This document shows, piece by piece, positions 11,501 through 24,875 of a stretch of 60,000 nt of DNA. Made by a program: the position numbers and the translations under genes. This DNA is from Polytrichum commune (lineage: Eukaryota; Streptophyta; Polytrichopsida; Polytrichales; Polytrichaceae): positions 26,695,666-26,755,665 of the forward strand of contig OX485807.1 of NCBI GenBank assembly GCA_950295325.1, given 5' to 3'. Position 1 is the first letter of the stretch. Every line of letters begins with the position of its first letter. The notes beneath the pieces were generated by a model, which saw nothing but the letters and a program-made list of their open reading frames with translations, made no database searches and had not been told where the DNA came from.

Positions 11501-14500
11501 TGAAGCAAGCATATGCCCTAGCCACTTCAGAGGGTTATGTGGCATGTGCGTGCAGCGAAGGCATAGTCCGAATTTTTGTTCAGAGTAGTCTTGAATATAC
11601 TGCCACACTTCCTCGACCTGCTCCTTATGGCTACCATGGCCTCACAGATGCCAATGTTGGCGCCTATTTGGCAGTTGGTCACCGTGTAACATCAGGCATA
11701 AAGTTTCCAGATGCTATTGCTTGCAGTTTTCTTCAACAAGGCGAAAAACTTGGTTAGATACCTCTGTCCTATACTCTGGGAATAATTTATCAATTCAATT
11801 CCGATGTAAAGTTGACATGACCTAGAAAGCGAAGAGGAAAGATTCTCATCGCAAAGTTGAAGCTACAGTGCTCATTCTTGTGTATTTTCCATTCACTGAT
11901 CACATGCATGCTTGTAATATACATTATTATGTACAGATCTCATTGTGAAAATTTACACCCCTATATCAGGGTTTATTACATTTGAAATACAGAATTCATT
12001 GGTTGGATACCTTTTTCGAGAATCCAATGCATCCTTCCCGCTACAGATGTTGTGGCTTGTTCTGACTCTGATTTGAAAACGTGGTGTATCTTCTGGATTG
12101 CAGCTGTTATCTATAATGACCATAGTCTGTACGTGTGGGATGTTCGGAGCTACTCAAAGGTCTCTTGACATCCCTCAATTGTTTTTGATCATTTTAAAGA
12201 TCGGTCAGATTGCAAGGTGTTAAAGCAAAATATACAACCAGTTGAGGCTTTCACATTCAAATGATTGTAACAGTAGTCAAATTCATGTAAAGTTGGAGGC
12301 TACATCAAAGCTGGCGAGCTCTTTATCATGTACTAAAACAGAGCAGAATATTTTACTAGACGAAAACTCATCCGCCATATTCTTACCTGCTGCAGATTGG
12401 AAGATATCGCACATTCCTTTCCCACAGCTCATGCATATGGGATGTAGTAAACATACCAGAAGTACGTCAATCTACAGACGAGAAAATGTCTCTCCCACGA
12501 GAAGCCTTTGCAACTTGCTCAGCGGATGGAACTATTCGGTTGTGGCACCTTGATCTGGGTCAAGAAGAGACATCCCAGGAGTTAACTGTCCCCTCTTCAG
12601 CAACTAATGAATGGGGAAGGAATGTGTACAGCAAGGAGATTCTGGGTGTCCTTTACATAGGTTCGGCAATTTAACTTTTGAAGTTCTTCTTTCATACTAC
12701 TTGAAGTTATTAGTTCCTGAAGCTCCAGGGTTTCGTGGAGTTTATAGGTTTGCTCTTGTATGTTAACCTATCCTGTGTCTATTTTCTTGAGGACTCTACT
12801 CTTGTTGATTCTGTACTGCATTCTGAAGAAGTGCAATACTCCAGCTGTTTGAGAATGATCCAGGTTCCAGAATGTTACTTTAAGCAAGTTACTCATTTTT
12901 GTGTGCATGAGCTGGTGTGGACATGAGGATTATTCGACTTTCCTCCATGTTCATCATGAAATGTTTTTTTGCTACCTGCTTAACTGATAATTGGTGTTGA
13001 GGTTTCAGATACTTTGGGAGAGCAGAGGGATTCTGTTTCTTCTTCAGGTGTGCATGAAGAAGCAATAGATACAACTGTTGGATTTCGGTCAATTTCTGTC
13101 AGCATGGATGGAAATCATTTAGCAGCTGGAGACAGCAGCGGGAATCTCCGTATTTACGACTTGAACAGTCTGCTGCTTCACAGCTTCCAGGTGCCTATTG
13201 ATAAGATTGACGTTGGACCCATAAATATCTATGTTAGACATGAATGCTAAGCTCAATTGGATACATTACAGATTATTAGTATCAGTTCAGTTGGCAATAC
13301 TCCCAGTCTCACATCCCAAAAGCAGATACGCAACTTGGAAGTGGTTCCTTGTGTCAATGGTCGGCATGGCGTTTTGGACGTTGTAGATTGTAGCAAAATA
13401 AAAATCTCAATATTTCTCTGCACTCTCTAGATTTGTGAGCTTCGGAATGAAACCTCAAGTATCACTCAATTTTTGTGACAAGTTCCTAGTCAGTCGCAAG
13501 AATTCTGAAATTTTGTCTATGTCAACATTGGCAGGAAGCACATGATGCAGAAATTCTCTCTTTGAGCTTTACAACAGTGGTCAATGCAGAGAATGACTTG
13601 GATGATACTGATTCTTCAACTGTTCCTCTTTTGGCTTCTGGAGGCCGAGATCGGCTCATACATATATATGACGTAAACAGGTTTGGTATTCTTTTGACCA
13701 TAATTCTACATCCATTGGTTGCAAGGACGACTGGCTTTTGGCTTCTTAAGTCTTTTTAACTACCCTCCGCTTTAGTACCTCAGAGTAGATGAGGTGTTAG
13801 TAGAGCCACTGGAGTTGAAAAAGGTTTGGTAAAAAACACAAGCTTGCATATTCAGTATGAAAGGCAACCCTGGCTTCTTCATCTTCACTCTTAAGTTTTG
13901 ATGCCGTGAAAGCCTCTCAGATTCGCAAGGAGTTTGTCAGAAGATTGCTCCCAGGAATGGGAACTGTGATTTAGTACATGCTATCTCATGTACGCACCTT
14001 GCACTTGCAGAGGCTATGATGTGATTGAAACATTGGACGACCACACAGCTTCCATCACTACAGTCAAGTTTGCTTGTAATGGTTCCAAGCTTCTCAGCTG
14101 CAGTGCTGACAAGTAAGTTTCTGCACTGTAGTACCTGCTTTTGGTTGTGATGTGTTTTTACCAGGTTGCTGTTGCTTCCACCATGACCTAAGTGTCTTTG
14201 TTGTTTCCTTTGCTGCTTATTTCGATTCAAAGCTCATGTTCTCTAATTCTATTTTTCACTTTAACAGTAAGTATTCTTAGAGAATGTGTCTTGTGCCTTA
14301 GATGTGGTTGGTCATGTGCAGATCTGTTGTCTTTCGAAATGTTGCAGTAACTACTGCTGGTTGCAAGAGCTCTCGTTATCATCAAGAGATAGCCACAAGG
14401 GGTACCATATATGATATGGACACTGATGTTTCTGATAAGCTTGCAGTAACTGTTGGCCAGGTGGATGTTCTACCGGGTTTATGTGCTGTGTCGATCTGAA

Positions 14501-17500
14501 GGGTATTGGAAAGTAGTTATCCGCTTCAAAGGTTATGCTGTTGAGAGATTCAAACCTGATAAACATTGGCAATTTTAGTTGCAGGCTTGTATCACCTAAA
14601 GGAAGGTGGACTAAATCACGATTGGCAATTCTTAATGCTGTGTAATAACCTGCTTAGCAGTCACACTTTGCTAACTTGGATCTGTGGAAGGGCTGCAGGA
14701 CAAGAAGCTCAACATACTGAGCTTAGCCACCGGTAAGCCAGTCCGTTGTTTCAAACCTGAGGGTGATGTTGGGGAGCCTATCAAGGTACGACACATCAGA
14801 CTCATGAGATCAGTATTGAAAAAATCATCTAATTTTTTTATGGATGCAAGGGACCTATGGTAAAGGTTACCATGGAATAAAGAGCAAGTCAACTAACTGA
14901 GGGTCAAGAGGTAATCTGCAGGTGCGGATGGATCCTAGCGGCATGTACATGGTGTGTTCACACTCAGACAGATGTATGCGGATTTTTGATTTCATGACAG
15001 GAGAGCTATCAGCTCAGGCATCTGGTCATGCAGAAGTCATCACAGGTGTTACTTTTCTGCCTGATTGCCGGCGTCTTATCTCTGTGAGTTCCTCTTCATA
15101 CATGTGGATTGATTAGTGTGCGCCCAATTCAATAGCAAGTAACCATAATATTAGGCATTAAGGATGTCATCTTATTTTTGAGGTGGAACATACAAACAAA
15201 TTAAGATCTTCTTAGTTGAACTACAATAAACATTATCTCTCATGAGTGCAGGTAAGCGGTGACAGCTGCATTTTTGTATGGAGACTTCCCTTGATGCTTT
15301 CACGTGCCATGCGTAAACAATGCAGTGCGATTGCTGAGTCCAGACCACCACTCAAGACGCTAAAGTCAGCTGTACCCCGGTCAAGATTGAATGATCTTTC
15401 CCGAGCTGCAAAGATACCACGTGTTCACCAACCAAAACAAGAGCAGGTCATAAATGGAAAACTAGATCACATTATCTCACTTGAAAGTGATGAAAACCAC
15501 TGTGGCATTGAGCGTGATCAAAACACAGATCAGGAACATGGAGGGATCCTTCAACATAGAGAAACTACAACTCCACCCAAAGAGGCAGGAGGAGCAGAGG
15601 TAATAACTGAAGAGAGAGGTTGGCTTCACATGAATGGCTCTGGTGTGATTAATCATAGATTCATTTGCCAATATTATTGGATGTGCTTCTGGGTTGTTGA
15701 TTCAGAATGGGGGCAACTACCCTTCTATCTTAGAGAACTTTCCCAATTTCATTTGGAGTACTTGATTGTTAAGATTGAAGGTTCTGGTCTGTTAATTTAA
15801 GTTGTGGTTGTCACCGCTTAATGTTGTGCTCAGGTTGAAGAGGAGACTCCTGCAGCCTTCAGATTTAGTGTATCAAGGCTCCCTCCATGGGCACAAGCAA
15901 AACTTGCGCTTGAAGAAGCCAACGGCTCTGGTGCTGAGGGAGGACCCACAGCGAAAGGCAATGGCCACCTGTCATTTGAGTCAAGGTGGACAGAGGTATA
16001 GAATACTTCAATACATTTTTGGATTCCTATCTTTACCTTAGCACTCGAGGATGTAAACCAGGGCCAAGGCGATCTTATTTTGGAGGGTGAGTCGCTGTCA
16101 AGCTGAAAATATATGTGATGTTTTATGTGATTTTTCCTTCTAACTCGTCCCTCTTGTTTCTCGGTTTGAAATTGACAGCGCTTGGGTCATGAAGGCTATA
16201 AGCTGTTTTCTGAATTCATGGAAGAATCAACACCCCCAGCAACTATACGTGCTAGTGGATTTGGTGCCAGAAGACGGTTCTCTGTTGAAGGAGGTTGTAC
16301 AGCAGAGTCAGATTGCACTCCAGAAAGCACTTCGTCTCTGCACCAAGGCAGTCCTGTGTCCAGTCCAAGAGAACCTCCCAGGTCAATATCTCACTATCAG
16401 TACAGGGTAGTAGCATAACGATGTCGACACGTATTGCCTCTTCTAAATCACGATCTGAAAGTTGTGCATTTCCACATGCGTCCCTTTATTGCACCTGGCT
16501 TATTCTCAGCTGGGAAGGGTAGTAGGGAAGAAGGGAGAAAGTGACCGTACGAACTACTGACGATGCTCACCATTTGGTATCTGCGTTGACAGAACTTATC
16601 ACGAATGTGCATCTATACTCATCTCAACCGATCCCTATTCCAATGCTCAATATGATATATTGACTAATACTGCCCCAGAAGAATCTAACGTGATCATCGC
16701 ATCCCTCCGTAGTCATTGAGCATTTCAGACTATGGCTTCTAGCAATGCTTTAGAGGATTTAGATACCCAGACTGAAAGTACTCACAGGATGTTTTTTATG
16801 AGTGCAGGAAGGAGACTCAGTGGACTACAGTGCATACTGTATTCCTGGATGACTCTGATTTTGATGATACCCCAAAAATCCCCCCACCTGGTCATGGTGG
16901 TCTCCCGAAGCCACTCGTAGAGTCTCAGAGGTTGTCATCTAAATCTCTTCTGCGAATGGAAACGATGGGCAAAGGAAAGAATGAGGCTGAGGATGCAGAC
17001 CATGTGTCCGTAGGGCTCTCAGATGACGATGAAGGGGAGCCAGCGGGCAAGAGAGTCACTGAAAAACCCTTGTCAGCACCTGCAGGAGTAGCAAACAAAG
17101 AAGAGACAGAAGTGATATTCAAGGCGTCATCCAAGAACCCAATTGAAGTGGTGGAGGGTTTGCAATCAGGTCTCAGCAGTCCCTTGAATACCACGAAACG
17201 TGTAGGTGTTGATGATGAAGATACCAAAAGAATCTCAAGCTTGGATAGTGACAAGCTCTCCGTGGAAAGTGAAGAGGAAGTGGCTGAAGATGATGAGTTC
17301 AGCCCCCGGGACCTTTTCAGTGCACATTTTGATAAACTGGCATCCGATTTGAAGGTAGGTCCAATCAAACTTGTTTGAGCTTTAATTGGTTATGAGCTAA
17401 TCAGACGATTTGTTCCGGTCATGCAGATCTCATTTTCTTTCTTTAGATTTGGTTCAGCATTTAAGATTGTTGTGATGCTGATTGCCAACCCTATAAATCT

Positions 17501-20040
17501 GAATGATGACTCCGATGATTTTGATAACTGGTTATGTTTAGCTCCCTCTTTGTAATAACCATGGTATTCATAAGGTATGTTGTTTTTATGAACAGGTGGG
17601 GGGATCAGCCAGGAGTAGCTTCTCTGCTCGTTTCTTTGCACAGTCGAACACAAAGGCATCTCAATCAACACTCTTCCAATCTTCTCCTGCAGGAGGTAGG
17701 ATTAAATTGAGGACAGACACTCGGGCATTATTGGAGGATAGCGAGGATCCAGCATTAACCCCAGCTCAGGTACTGGTCGCTGAGAGAGAGCGTCTCAAAG
17801 CACAAGAACAGGTAGAGCAAACTCGTCGTTGCTTCTACGAATATCAATATGAGTATTAATTGTATCTTTGGGAGATGGTCAGAAAATGTCTTTACGATTC
17901 GACATGGGGCAGAGAAGTCCTTTGGCCTCCTATTCATGGATAGCATTCTATCATGGTTATTTTAAGCCTTCTATCACTTACATCCTGATTGTGAAACAGG
18001 AGCGATCCACAGCCGAGGTTCAACGCATGCAGGAGAGACTGGTTAATCTGGGTCTCTCAAGCTCAGAGATATTGAATACAACAGAACATCCACAGGTATT
18101 CAATTCTACGGAAAGTGCACAGGTAGAATCGAAGGGTTTTGATTGCCCAGAATCTCCACAACCTCCAGATCTCTTACCCTCCAAAAGCCCGCCACTGGCC
18201 CAGGAGAGGAAGGGTGTCAACCCTCTGAAGTTTCAAAATGGTTCGCCGAAGCCAAGTCCTTACTCTGCCAAGAAAAAAGTACCAGCTTCGCCTTCCCTGT
18301 ACTCTAGATTTCAGGATAGATGTACAGAGAGTAAGAGTAGTGGCCTCAGCGAGCACCTGAACTACGGCGAAGTTCAAGTGCCTCACGCTAATGGGAATCA
18401 AGCACATGTAAGCCATACCACTGTCAAAACACGTGAAGCATTGACGAAGTGCCATCCTTCAACTAATCAAGAGCTTCAGACTTCCCTCAAAGTATCGCCA
18501 CATGCGAGTAGTGAAGAAAATGGCAGAATCCCGGGAGAGGATGATGCACTGAAGCAATCTTCTGCGCCAGTGGGAGCAAGCACTGAAGATCACAACCTGG
18601 AGTTTCAGAACGACAAAGAAGAAGCCGAGGTGGAGATTTTTACCTCAGCAACAGGTCTGAGAAAGTGATACTTCAATTTGCTTCAATTTATCTCATATTT
18701 CTTGTATTATTCAAGTCTAGAATTTTCAAGAGCGTTGACACTATTTCGGATTTCTGCCTTGTGGGATGATTGTTCTGAGATTTATCTTCAAGTGCTTCAG
18801 GCGTTAATGCTTCACGTGTTCAAAACAGGTGCAGATTTACTTTCAGTTCCTGGATACTCATGGTGATAATGTCAATCAGGTCTCTCTGCAGATGGCAGTG
18901 ATATGGATGGACCTCTGCACTCATCATGGGATCCTGTTCCTGCAAGAACGGCGAAAACATTACCACGCCGTCTGGAAGATTATCAGAAAGCTCTGAAGGA
19001 GCTAACGGATGCAGCTATCAAGGCAAATTTTCTGTTCAGTGAAGTGCATTCTTTGTGCCAGAAGACGGCCCCTAGGGAGGCCATGGCTACTTCTGATAGC
19101 CTGCCTCTAAATTTGCCATCAGATGTCCTGCTTATCGGCCAGGCGTTTCAGAAAGCGGTACCAGAAGCGCTACAACTAGTCCAGAAGCTTTCAGACAAAG
19201 TGACAGCCTGCGCATTTCGTCCAGAGTGCATAGAAGCTGTGAAGTGCTCCGGTGATGCTTCGCTGTGTGATTTCTCTTTCCAGAAGAGCAACGACTATGG
19301 TGAGTATCAATGCCTATTACATAATCCCACAAGTAAAGTGCAAATGTGTAGATTTGATTCCTTCATTTTAGGCGTTTTCTGTGCTCCTTCCTCGCTTATC
19401 TTACCTCGAGTGTTTGTTATTTCAGTCTTCACTGAATTCTTACCCTGATTGTGTGTTATGCAAGTCCTCACCATGCTTTGGGATCTGCGACACTTAAACC
19501 TAGTTGAGACTGAATTGTCTCATACAGAAGTAATCACGTTACTTCTATAGTCGAAGATGGTCATTGAATCGCAACTTGATCCTTCCTGATCATGTGAAGC
19601 CCATTTTTGCATATGATTCGTACATTTCTCCGACCGCTCATTGTGGCCGATTTCTACTCCCCTTTTCCCCTTGTCCATTTCTGGAGAGAAAGGACTGCAA
19701 GCATTTCAATCTATATATGTGGCTACCTTGCCTTGTTTTCTCAGAGGTATGCTGACACGTAAAGAGCAAGTTGATGGAATTTTCACGACAACATTTTTGT
19801 GACAAGTTTTCTTATATCTGGTTGGTACGCAATTGAAACATTGAGTTTAGGTTTTGAATATTTTTTTTCCTTGTTGCAGGTGACAATTCCCTTCAAATGT
19901 GGCCAAGGACCAGTGGAGCTTCCTTGGATTCACTACTGTCCTCCGTTGATGTCGAAAGCTTCATCTCACGGTACTCCGAGACATTGGCCAGTCAAGTGCT
20001 TGCGCTGGTTCAAAAATCCCTTCCTTCTCCACCATCCTAA
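8555..20040 (+). CDS. MABP1/WDR62-like WD40-repeat scaffold protein, 22 exons, 1,629 aa
   Basis: Homologue of mitogen-activated protein kinase-binding protein 1/WDR62, a large WD40 scaffold. In animals these bind JNK-pathway kinases and spindle or centrosome components; the plant role is not settled. Coding exons: 8555-8602, 8988-9203, 9713-9821, 10215-10583, 10833-10888, 11500-11752, 12104-12159, 12396-12660, 13009-13190, 13535-13680, 14011-14112, 14322-14460, 14699-14785, 14922-15083, 15252-15599, 15834-15995, 16179-16381, 16808-17354, 17596-17811, 18000-18654, 18892-19299, 19880-20040. All introns are GT-AG, phases agree, and the sum is 4,890 nt. Residues about 20-745 are a double WD40 propeller (YLAGCVVVVYNV, FATCSADGTIRLWHL, VSGDSCIFVWRLP). 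After this comes FRFSVSRLPPWAQAKL, then a Ser/acidic-rich linker, a charged coiled coil near 1,205-1,240 and a helical C-terminus (RYSETLASQVLALVQKSL). The start is the first ATG, in a basic MRLLRRKPKK N-terminus. The gene is complete and unbroken. Confidence 0.93.
8679..8915 (+). repeat. Dispersed repeat in intron 1 of the WD40 gene
   Basis: Aligns in direct orientation with 24,005-24,225, with shared blocks around TGTGGGCCAC, TTGATTTTCA and GGTCTTGGACCCAT. The first 25 bases also match, inverted, the end of the 24-kb copy at 24,276-24,300 (CTAAATAGTCCTAT). This suggests a non-autonomous transposon inserted in the first intron. Confidence 0.5.
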
Positions 20041-21265
20041 GAGTCAGGAAAGGTTTTGTTGAGAATTACTTACATCAAGAACCCTTTGGCGAACGAAATT
20101 AGGGCGACATATAGGTTCACATGAAAATCTTAAACCCTGGATTCAACTGATATTGAGTTCAGGGTTTCAGTTCATGAAATCTTTACAGGTCTATAGAATT
20201 CTCGAAGGTAAAGAGGGATCAAACGTCTCCTAGCTTCTTCCAGATCGTATACGTAGGTTGCCAGTTCATCAATCTAAGAGTCAGATATCAGAACATTAGA
20301 TCCAATTTCAAAGGTTTTGCAGCGTGTGGAGCCATTCTCCACATCTTTTGGGTTAGGTCCTCTTGCTGATTGTAACATAGTCACTAATCCAAATTGCTGA
20401 AGGGCGTTCTCACAATTCTGATGTGCTCTTACAGCGTAAAACCAATGTCTGAAGATCGTTGTCTGAACTTATTCACGTGTACATGTTCTCACAAAGCAGT
20501 GTCTTTGAGGAACAGTGGCATGCTTCGAATGCACGGAGTGCCATACTCAAATAGAAATGTTAAATGCTCGAGATCAAACAACGTAAAGGGCTTCCAAGGT
20601 TTAAATGTTCTTTCAAAAGTTGTTGCAACTTGCTAAAGGCTGCCACCAACTTTTGTCCTAAAGTGGGAATGTATCAAAATGAGTACTAATGATAGGAAAG
20701 ACTCCTATGGATAAAAAAGCGCCGCAAAATGTCAACACACTGTTTCTGGTGGCGGACCTAAATAACCACTTTAGATTGTGGAAAAACCTTTTGGTCTTCT
20801 TTCAGTATATCTAAATCACGTGATACCGAAATTCCATGAACTCAATCACATTAGTCTCTGGCTTTTGCTGCATTTCTTTGAAAATTTCGCGCGAAATGTT
20901 TTGAGCACGTTAAGTGTCTCGAGTGCGTGCTCAAAGTGTCCCTTAAGGTTTATTTTCATTTTTATGCTAGTTGTGACTTTGTATGTGGGTCCTGCATGCC
21001 CAGTGCCGTAAAATTCACGTCTAGTCCATAGTTTTTTGGTGTGTGTGGTGTCATTGTGCACGATATGGGCTATTTTTTGGTAGATTGTGAACCCGATTCC
21101 CCATGAACTGTGTTGAGAGCCAATGCTAACCCAGCCAACATGGTTGTGCACCAATGCATGTGAGCAAGAGAAGCCGAGCCAAGAAAAAAATGATAGATTA
21201 TTGAGATTCTGATTGTGTGGCAAGGGTGGCGTGATGCCCATGCCCATGGCATGAGGGAAGTGGAA
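20041..21265. other. 3' flank of the WD40 gene, no further gene
   Basis: Presumed 3' UTR and intergenic DNA. No domain-bearing frame was found. The 165-codon minus-strand frame at 20,846-21,343 spans repeat sequence and has no recognisable protein. Confidence 0.45.
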
Positions 21266-21762
21266 GGGCCACTTCAGACACGAGCCAAGAGCCGTGACCA
21301 TGAAATTGAGAGCCCAAAAGAAAGTGTCCAAAGGCCGTCCCAAGACACCTCCAAATCATGTAGTGGTCATGGACCCTCAAGTGTAGTGTGAAGTCATTTG
21401 TGACCGGGCCCTGAACCAAATGCTATTTCAATGACTTCCTATTCATGCGGGTTCTCACACATGATACAATAGAATAAATCAACGGTTGTGAGCGTTCGGA
21501 ATGCCATGGTCTCCCGGTTTTGTGTTAGGCCCACCTCCAAGAGGTGGTTTTTGAAAATAGTCCAAATGACCATGAAACATGATCCATTTGATGCCATGTA
21601 GGAATCCATGTAGACTTTACATCCATCTTGTATTCACATACTCCGTTGGTCCCTCAAGCGTAGTGTGAAGTGAACTTGGACCGGCGCCGCCTTTTCCACC
21701 AATGAGAGTGCTTGAAGTGTAGTGGTCACGGGCTCTCAGTCTTGTGGGTGAAGTGGCCCTAA
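21266..21762. mobile_element. Inverted-repeat element, same family as 1.9-2.5 kb
   Basis: A block at 21,266-21,302 (GGGCCACTTC to CCGTGACCATG) is the inverse of 21,724-21,762 (GGTCACGGGCTCTC to GTGAAGTGGCCCT). The interval 21,490-21,690 matches the inverse of 1,095-1,310. No coding content. The outer boundaries are not sharp. Confidence 0.5.
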
Positions 21763-21784
21763 GCTCGTGAGATCATCCTTGTGA

Positions 21785-22170
21785 GAGATGAAATTCATTT
21801 TAAGAGAACTTGAAATATACCCTAACCTTGGGGATGTCACTCTCTGTTATGTCGCTCCCTTTCTTGTGTCTTGAAATCCTAGGCATCGGGTGTGCTCAGT
21901 TTGAATCTCCCTCCTTATTGTCACATTTCCCTCATGTATATCATGGTTTTGACATTAAAATAATCCACCAAAGAATTCAAAAATATCTGCATGCATCATG
22001 TTGTCATCATTGTCATTGTTGCAAATGTTGATGTTGAGTTATTCCATAATGTCACATGCTACACTAATTCTCTATTATCATGCATGCATGTCAACACTAC
22101 AAACCTCCTTAATATCATGTGCACTTTGGTTGCTACAGGCGTGATATTATGGAGGTTAAAGTGTAAATAG
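21785..22170 (+). mobile_element. Dispersed element, copy of the one at 49.6-50.1 kb
   Basis: Aligns with 49,660-50,117 in the same orientation. Shared blocks include TGTCACATGCTACACTAATT, ATATCAYGTGCACTTTGGTT and a terminal ATGGAGGTTAAAGTGTA against ATGGAGTTTAGAGTGTA. Short open frames are chance frames. It is a non-autonomous element of unknown superfamily. Confidence 0.55.
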
Positions 22171-24004
22171 ATAAATTAGTGTATATATCTACAATTTATT
22201 CATGATTGCCGCGGGGGGGGGGGGGGAGGGGATGGAAGTTCTATGTAGTATGTTGAAGAACATCATAATGTACACTTGTTTAAATTGAAAGGGTTCAATC
22301 AATGTATTCATTGTGTCTTCAACTCCTATTGAATATCATGGTTCATCCCATTTTCAACTATTTTCGTAATTTCGCCCGTGAATCCAAATCACTATCCATC
22401 CACTTTTCAAAAGAACAAGTCATTCACTTTTTGAAACAATGCAAAATTTGGTGTTGGTGTTGGTGATGGATGCTCAAAAACCACTACCCTCATCATCCCA
22501 ATTAGTGTGTGTTATTATTATTCAAAGTTATACAGTGCAGTAATGTCTTAATAATAGTTTTTACTAATTATAATTGACTTTGCTTATCACATTCTCATTA
22601 AATAGTAGTTATAACACTGTGCAACACTATCGTACATAGGCCACTTACCGCTCACAGCCACTAACCGTGCACTTCACCGTTCACTACTCTACTGTTCACT
22701 GTTCGTCTCCTTTATTGTTGTTTTGTTCTTTGACAATGTATCTTGTGATACTGCATGTGTATGAGCTTTGCTTTGAATATATCATCAGGATAATTTGCTT
22801 GCTTGAAGGAAGTTAAAATGCTAGTGGAAACATATAGAGGTAGATGGTTTACAACAATATCTTACTACATAAAATTGGTCAATGGAGTAGCACACTAGAG
22901 TGAATCTCTGTAAGCCTGACGAAGCTCAAAATCACTCATGCAGGTGGAGCGAAGAATGATGAAAAAATCCGGAAACAGCTTGAAAAGGAGAAGGTAGCAG
23001 AACTGAGGAAGAAAGAAAAACAAGAATGCCCAACATATAATAAGGTTGAGAAAAAACAAGAAATGAGGCTTAAAAGCCAACAATGTCCAACAATCGTGTT
23101 TGCCAGAGAGAGAGCTTCTTTTGTAACGCCTGTAGCAAAAGTTGAATGAACATTGATAGTGCACGGTTAGTGGTTAAGGTAGTTAATTTCCAATGCCCAA
23201 TACAGTTGTATAAAGAACTATGAAAAGCCCATGATTTTTCAATAAAAATTTCCATTTTACTTTTCAACACTAATATTAAGTGAGCCATTAATTTAATTCA
23301 AATACCAAATTTGGAAAATTTTGCTACCCACCTCAAAAAATAAAACATCAAAGTCAAATGTGCACGGTTAGTAGCTTGCTTACGATATTGGGGATGACCA
23401 ATGTAACTTGTCACATTATCAAAGTTGTAATAGGATTCTATCTTGTAACAGGCTCTGGGGGTGGACTTCAAAAGGTGACTTGAAAGTCTCTTATGCCTTC
23501 AACTCTTGTTAATTATTTTGTGTTACCAATTCTTATCCAATTCTCAAATTTCACTACTCATCCACTTTCCAAAGCAAAACATAATGTGACTGACATATTT
23601 AACAAAACGATGGCCATATATAGAACGCATTTATTATGGGGGGAGGGGAGGTACATCCAAAGTTTTGGTAACATGCGACGTAATAGGAACTATTACTTGC
23701 ATGTATCTAGGAATGGAATGTAGGAGGCATGCCTTCTTTAACAACTACTTCTCTTCCTTTCAATATCTGGGGAGAATTTTGGGCATAATTGGTTGAGATC
23801 CTAGTGTTTCCAAGTCCAACTAGTTATATGTGTCACATCTTTCAATTCTACTTTATTAATTCTTGGTATATTCTCTAAGTTCCTTTAAAACGACTGGTAA
23901 TTTTCTTGAATTCTTGAACCTCAACCAGTTCATATGTAAGTACACTAAACAATTCTATTACTGTGGGCCGCAATATTATTCTAGAGCCCACACTAATTCT
24001 CATA
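22171..24004. other. Intergenic, G14 tract, no gene
   Basis: AT-rich. It contains a run of 14 G at 22,213-22,226. An inverted block CACTAACCGTGCAC occurs near 22,662 with its reverse near 23,161, suggesting another decayed foldback. No gene supported. Confidence 0.45.
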
Positions 24005-24300
24005 CTGAGAAATACTGTGGGCCACGTTGATTTTCACCCTATGCTAAGTTTATAGTAGAAAATTAACATGGACCACATTAAATGTTTTTGTAGAAACTTA
24101 ATGTGGGCGATTATTTTGTTTTGTGTTGCTTTCGTCCTATAACGAATAATCGATATGTTGGTCAGAAGTCTTCATGAATACTTAGGAAAAAACCTGAGGT
24201 CTTGGACCCATGTTAATTCCACCTTGACTAGAAAATTAGTGTGACTCACATTAATTAATTTCCACGCTAATTTTCCACCCACACTAATAGGACTATTTAG
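24005..24300. mobile_element. Second copy of the intron-1 repeat, with terminal inverted part
   Basis: Homologous to 8,679-8,915. The right end reads, on the minus strand, CTAAATAGTCCTATTAGTG, which matches the left end of the 8.7-kb copy. Several internal copies of a TGTGGGCCAC-like word occur in both orientations. Non-coding. Confidence 0.5.
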
Positions 24301-24873
24301 TGTAGCCGTCGTTTCTCCCTGTTCATTGCTTCCTTTGGCTTTTTGCTTGCCCTTTTACAAATTAAGTTCATCCACTGCATCTCGAAAGTTAGTAACATGC
24401 CATGCAATAGAAAGTATTAACTTGAAAGTGTCTTGTAATGGGTTAGTTTTTTCTTTAACTCATGAATTGGATGATCAAGCAACTTCTTCCTTAGACGACC
24501 CTTTCTTAAATTGCATTCACCAAATTTTCAAAGCAACACAAATCGGAATGTGGGGGCGAGGGTGGGGGTCACGGTTGGGTTCCAATAATGTTACAATACA
24601 ATAATGGCCATATATTCGGTCTATATTGTAGTGGAGATTAAAAGGGACTTATTTTGAAAAATTCATAACATGCGTTTGAAAGAAGAATTGTAATATGATG
24701 GAATGGACTGAGTGGGGATGACTCAAGATGGGACGGTGGAGGAGGCACTTGGAAATTACGAACTTGTTAGATATTAAAGATCATATCACAATTATCTCTT
24801 GCAATTGAATGTAAGGGGGCGAACCCTTCTTCAACAACTTCTCAATTTTCTTCTGATCTTTTGCCGCTCTACA
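24301..24873. other. Intergenic, no gene seen
   Basis: AT-rich sequence with weak internal similarity to 23.6-23.8 kb (a CTTCTTCAACAACTTCTC-like block). No gene supported. Confidence 0.4.
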
Positions 24874-24875
24874 TA

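Noticed and set aside
16925-17368. 147-codon minus-strand open frame
   Set aside because: Antisense shadow of WD40 gene exon 18, Ser-rich because the sense strand encodes an acidic linker.
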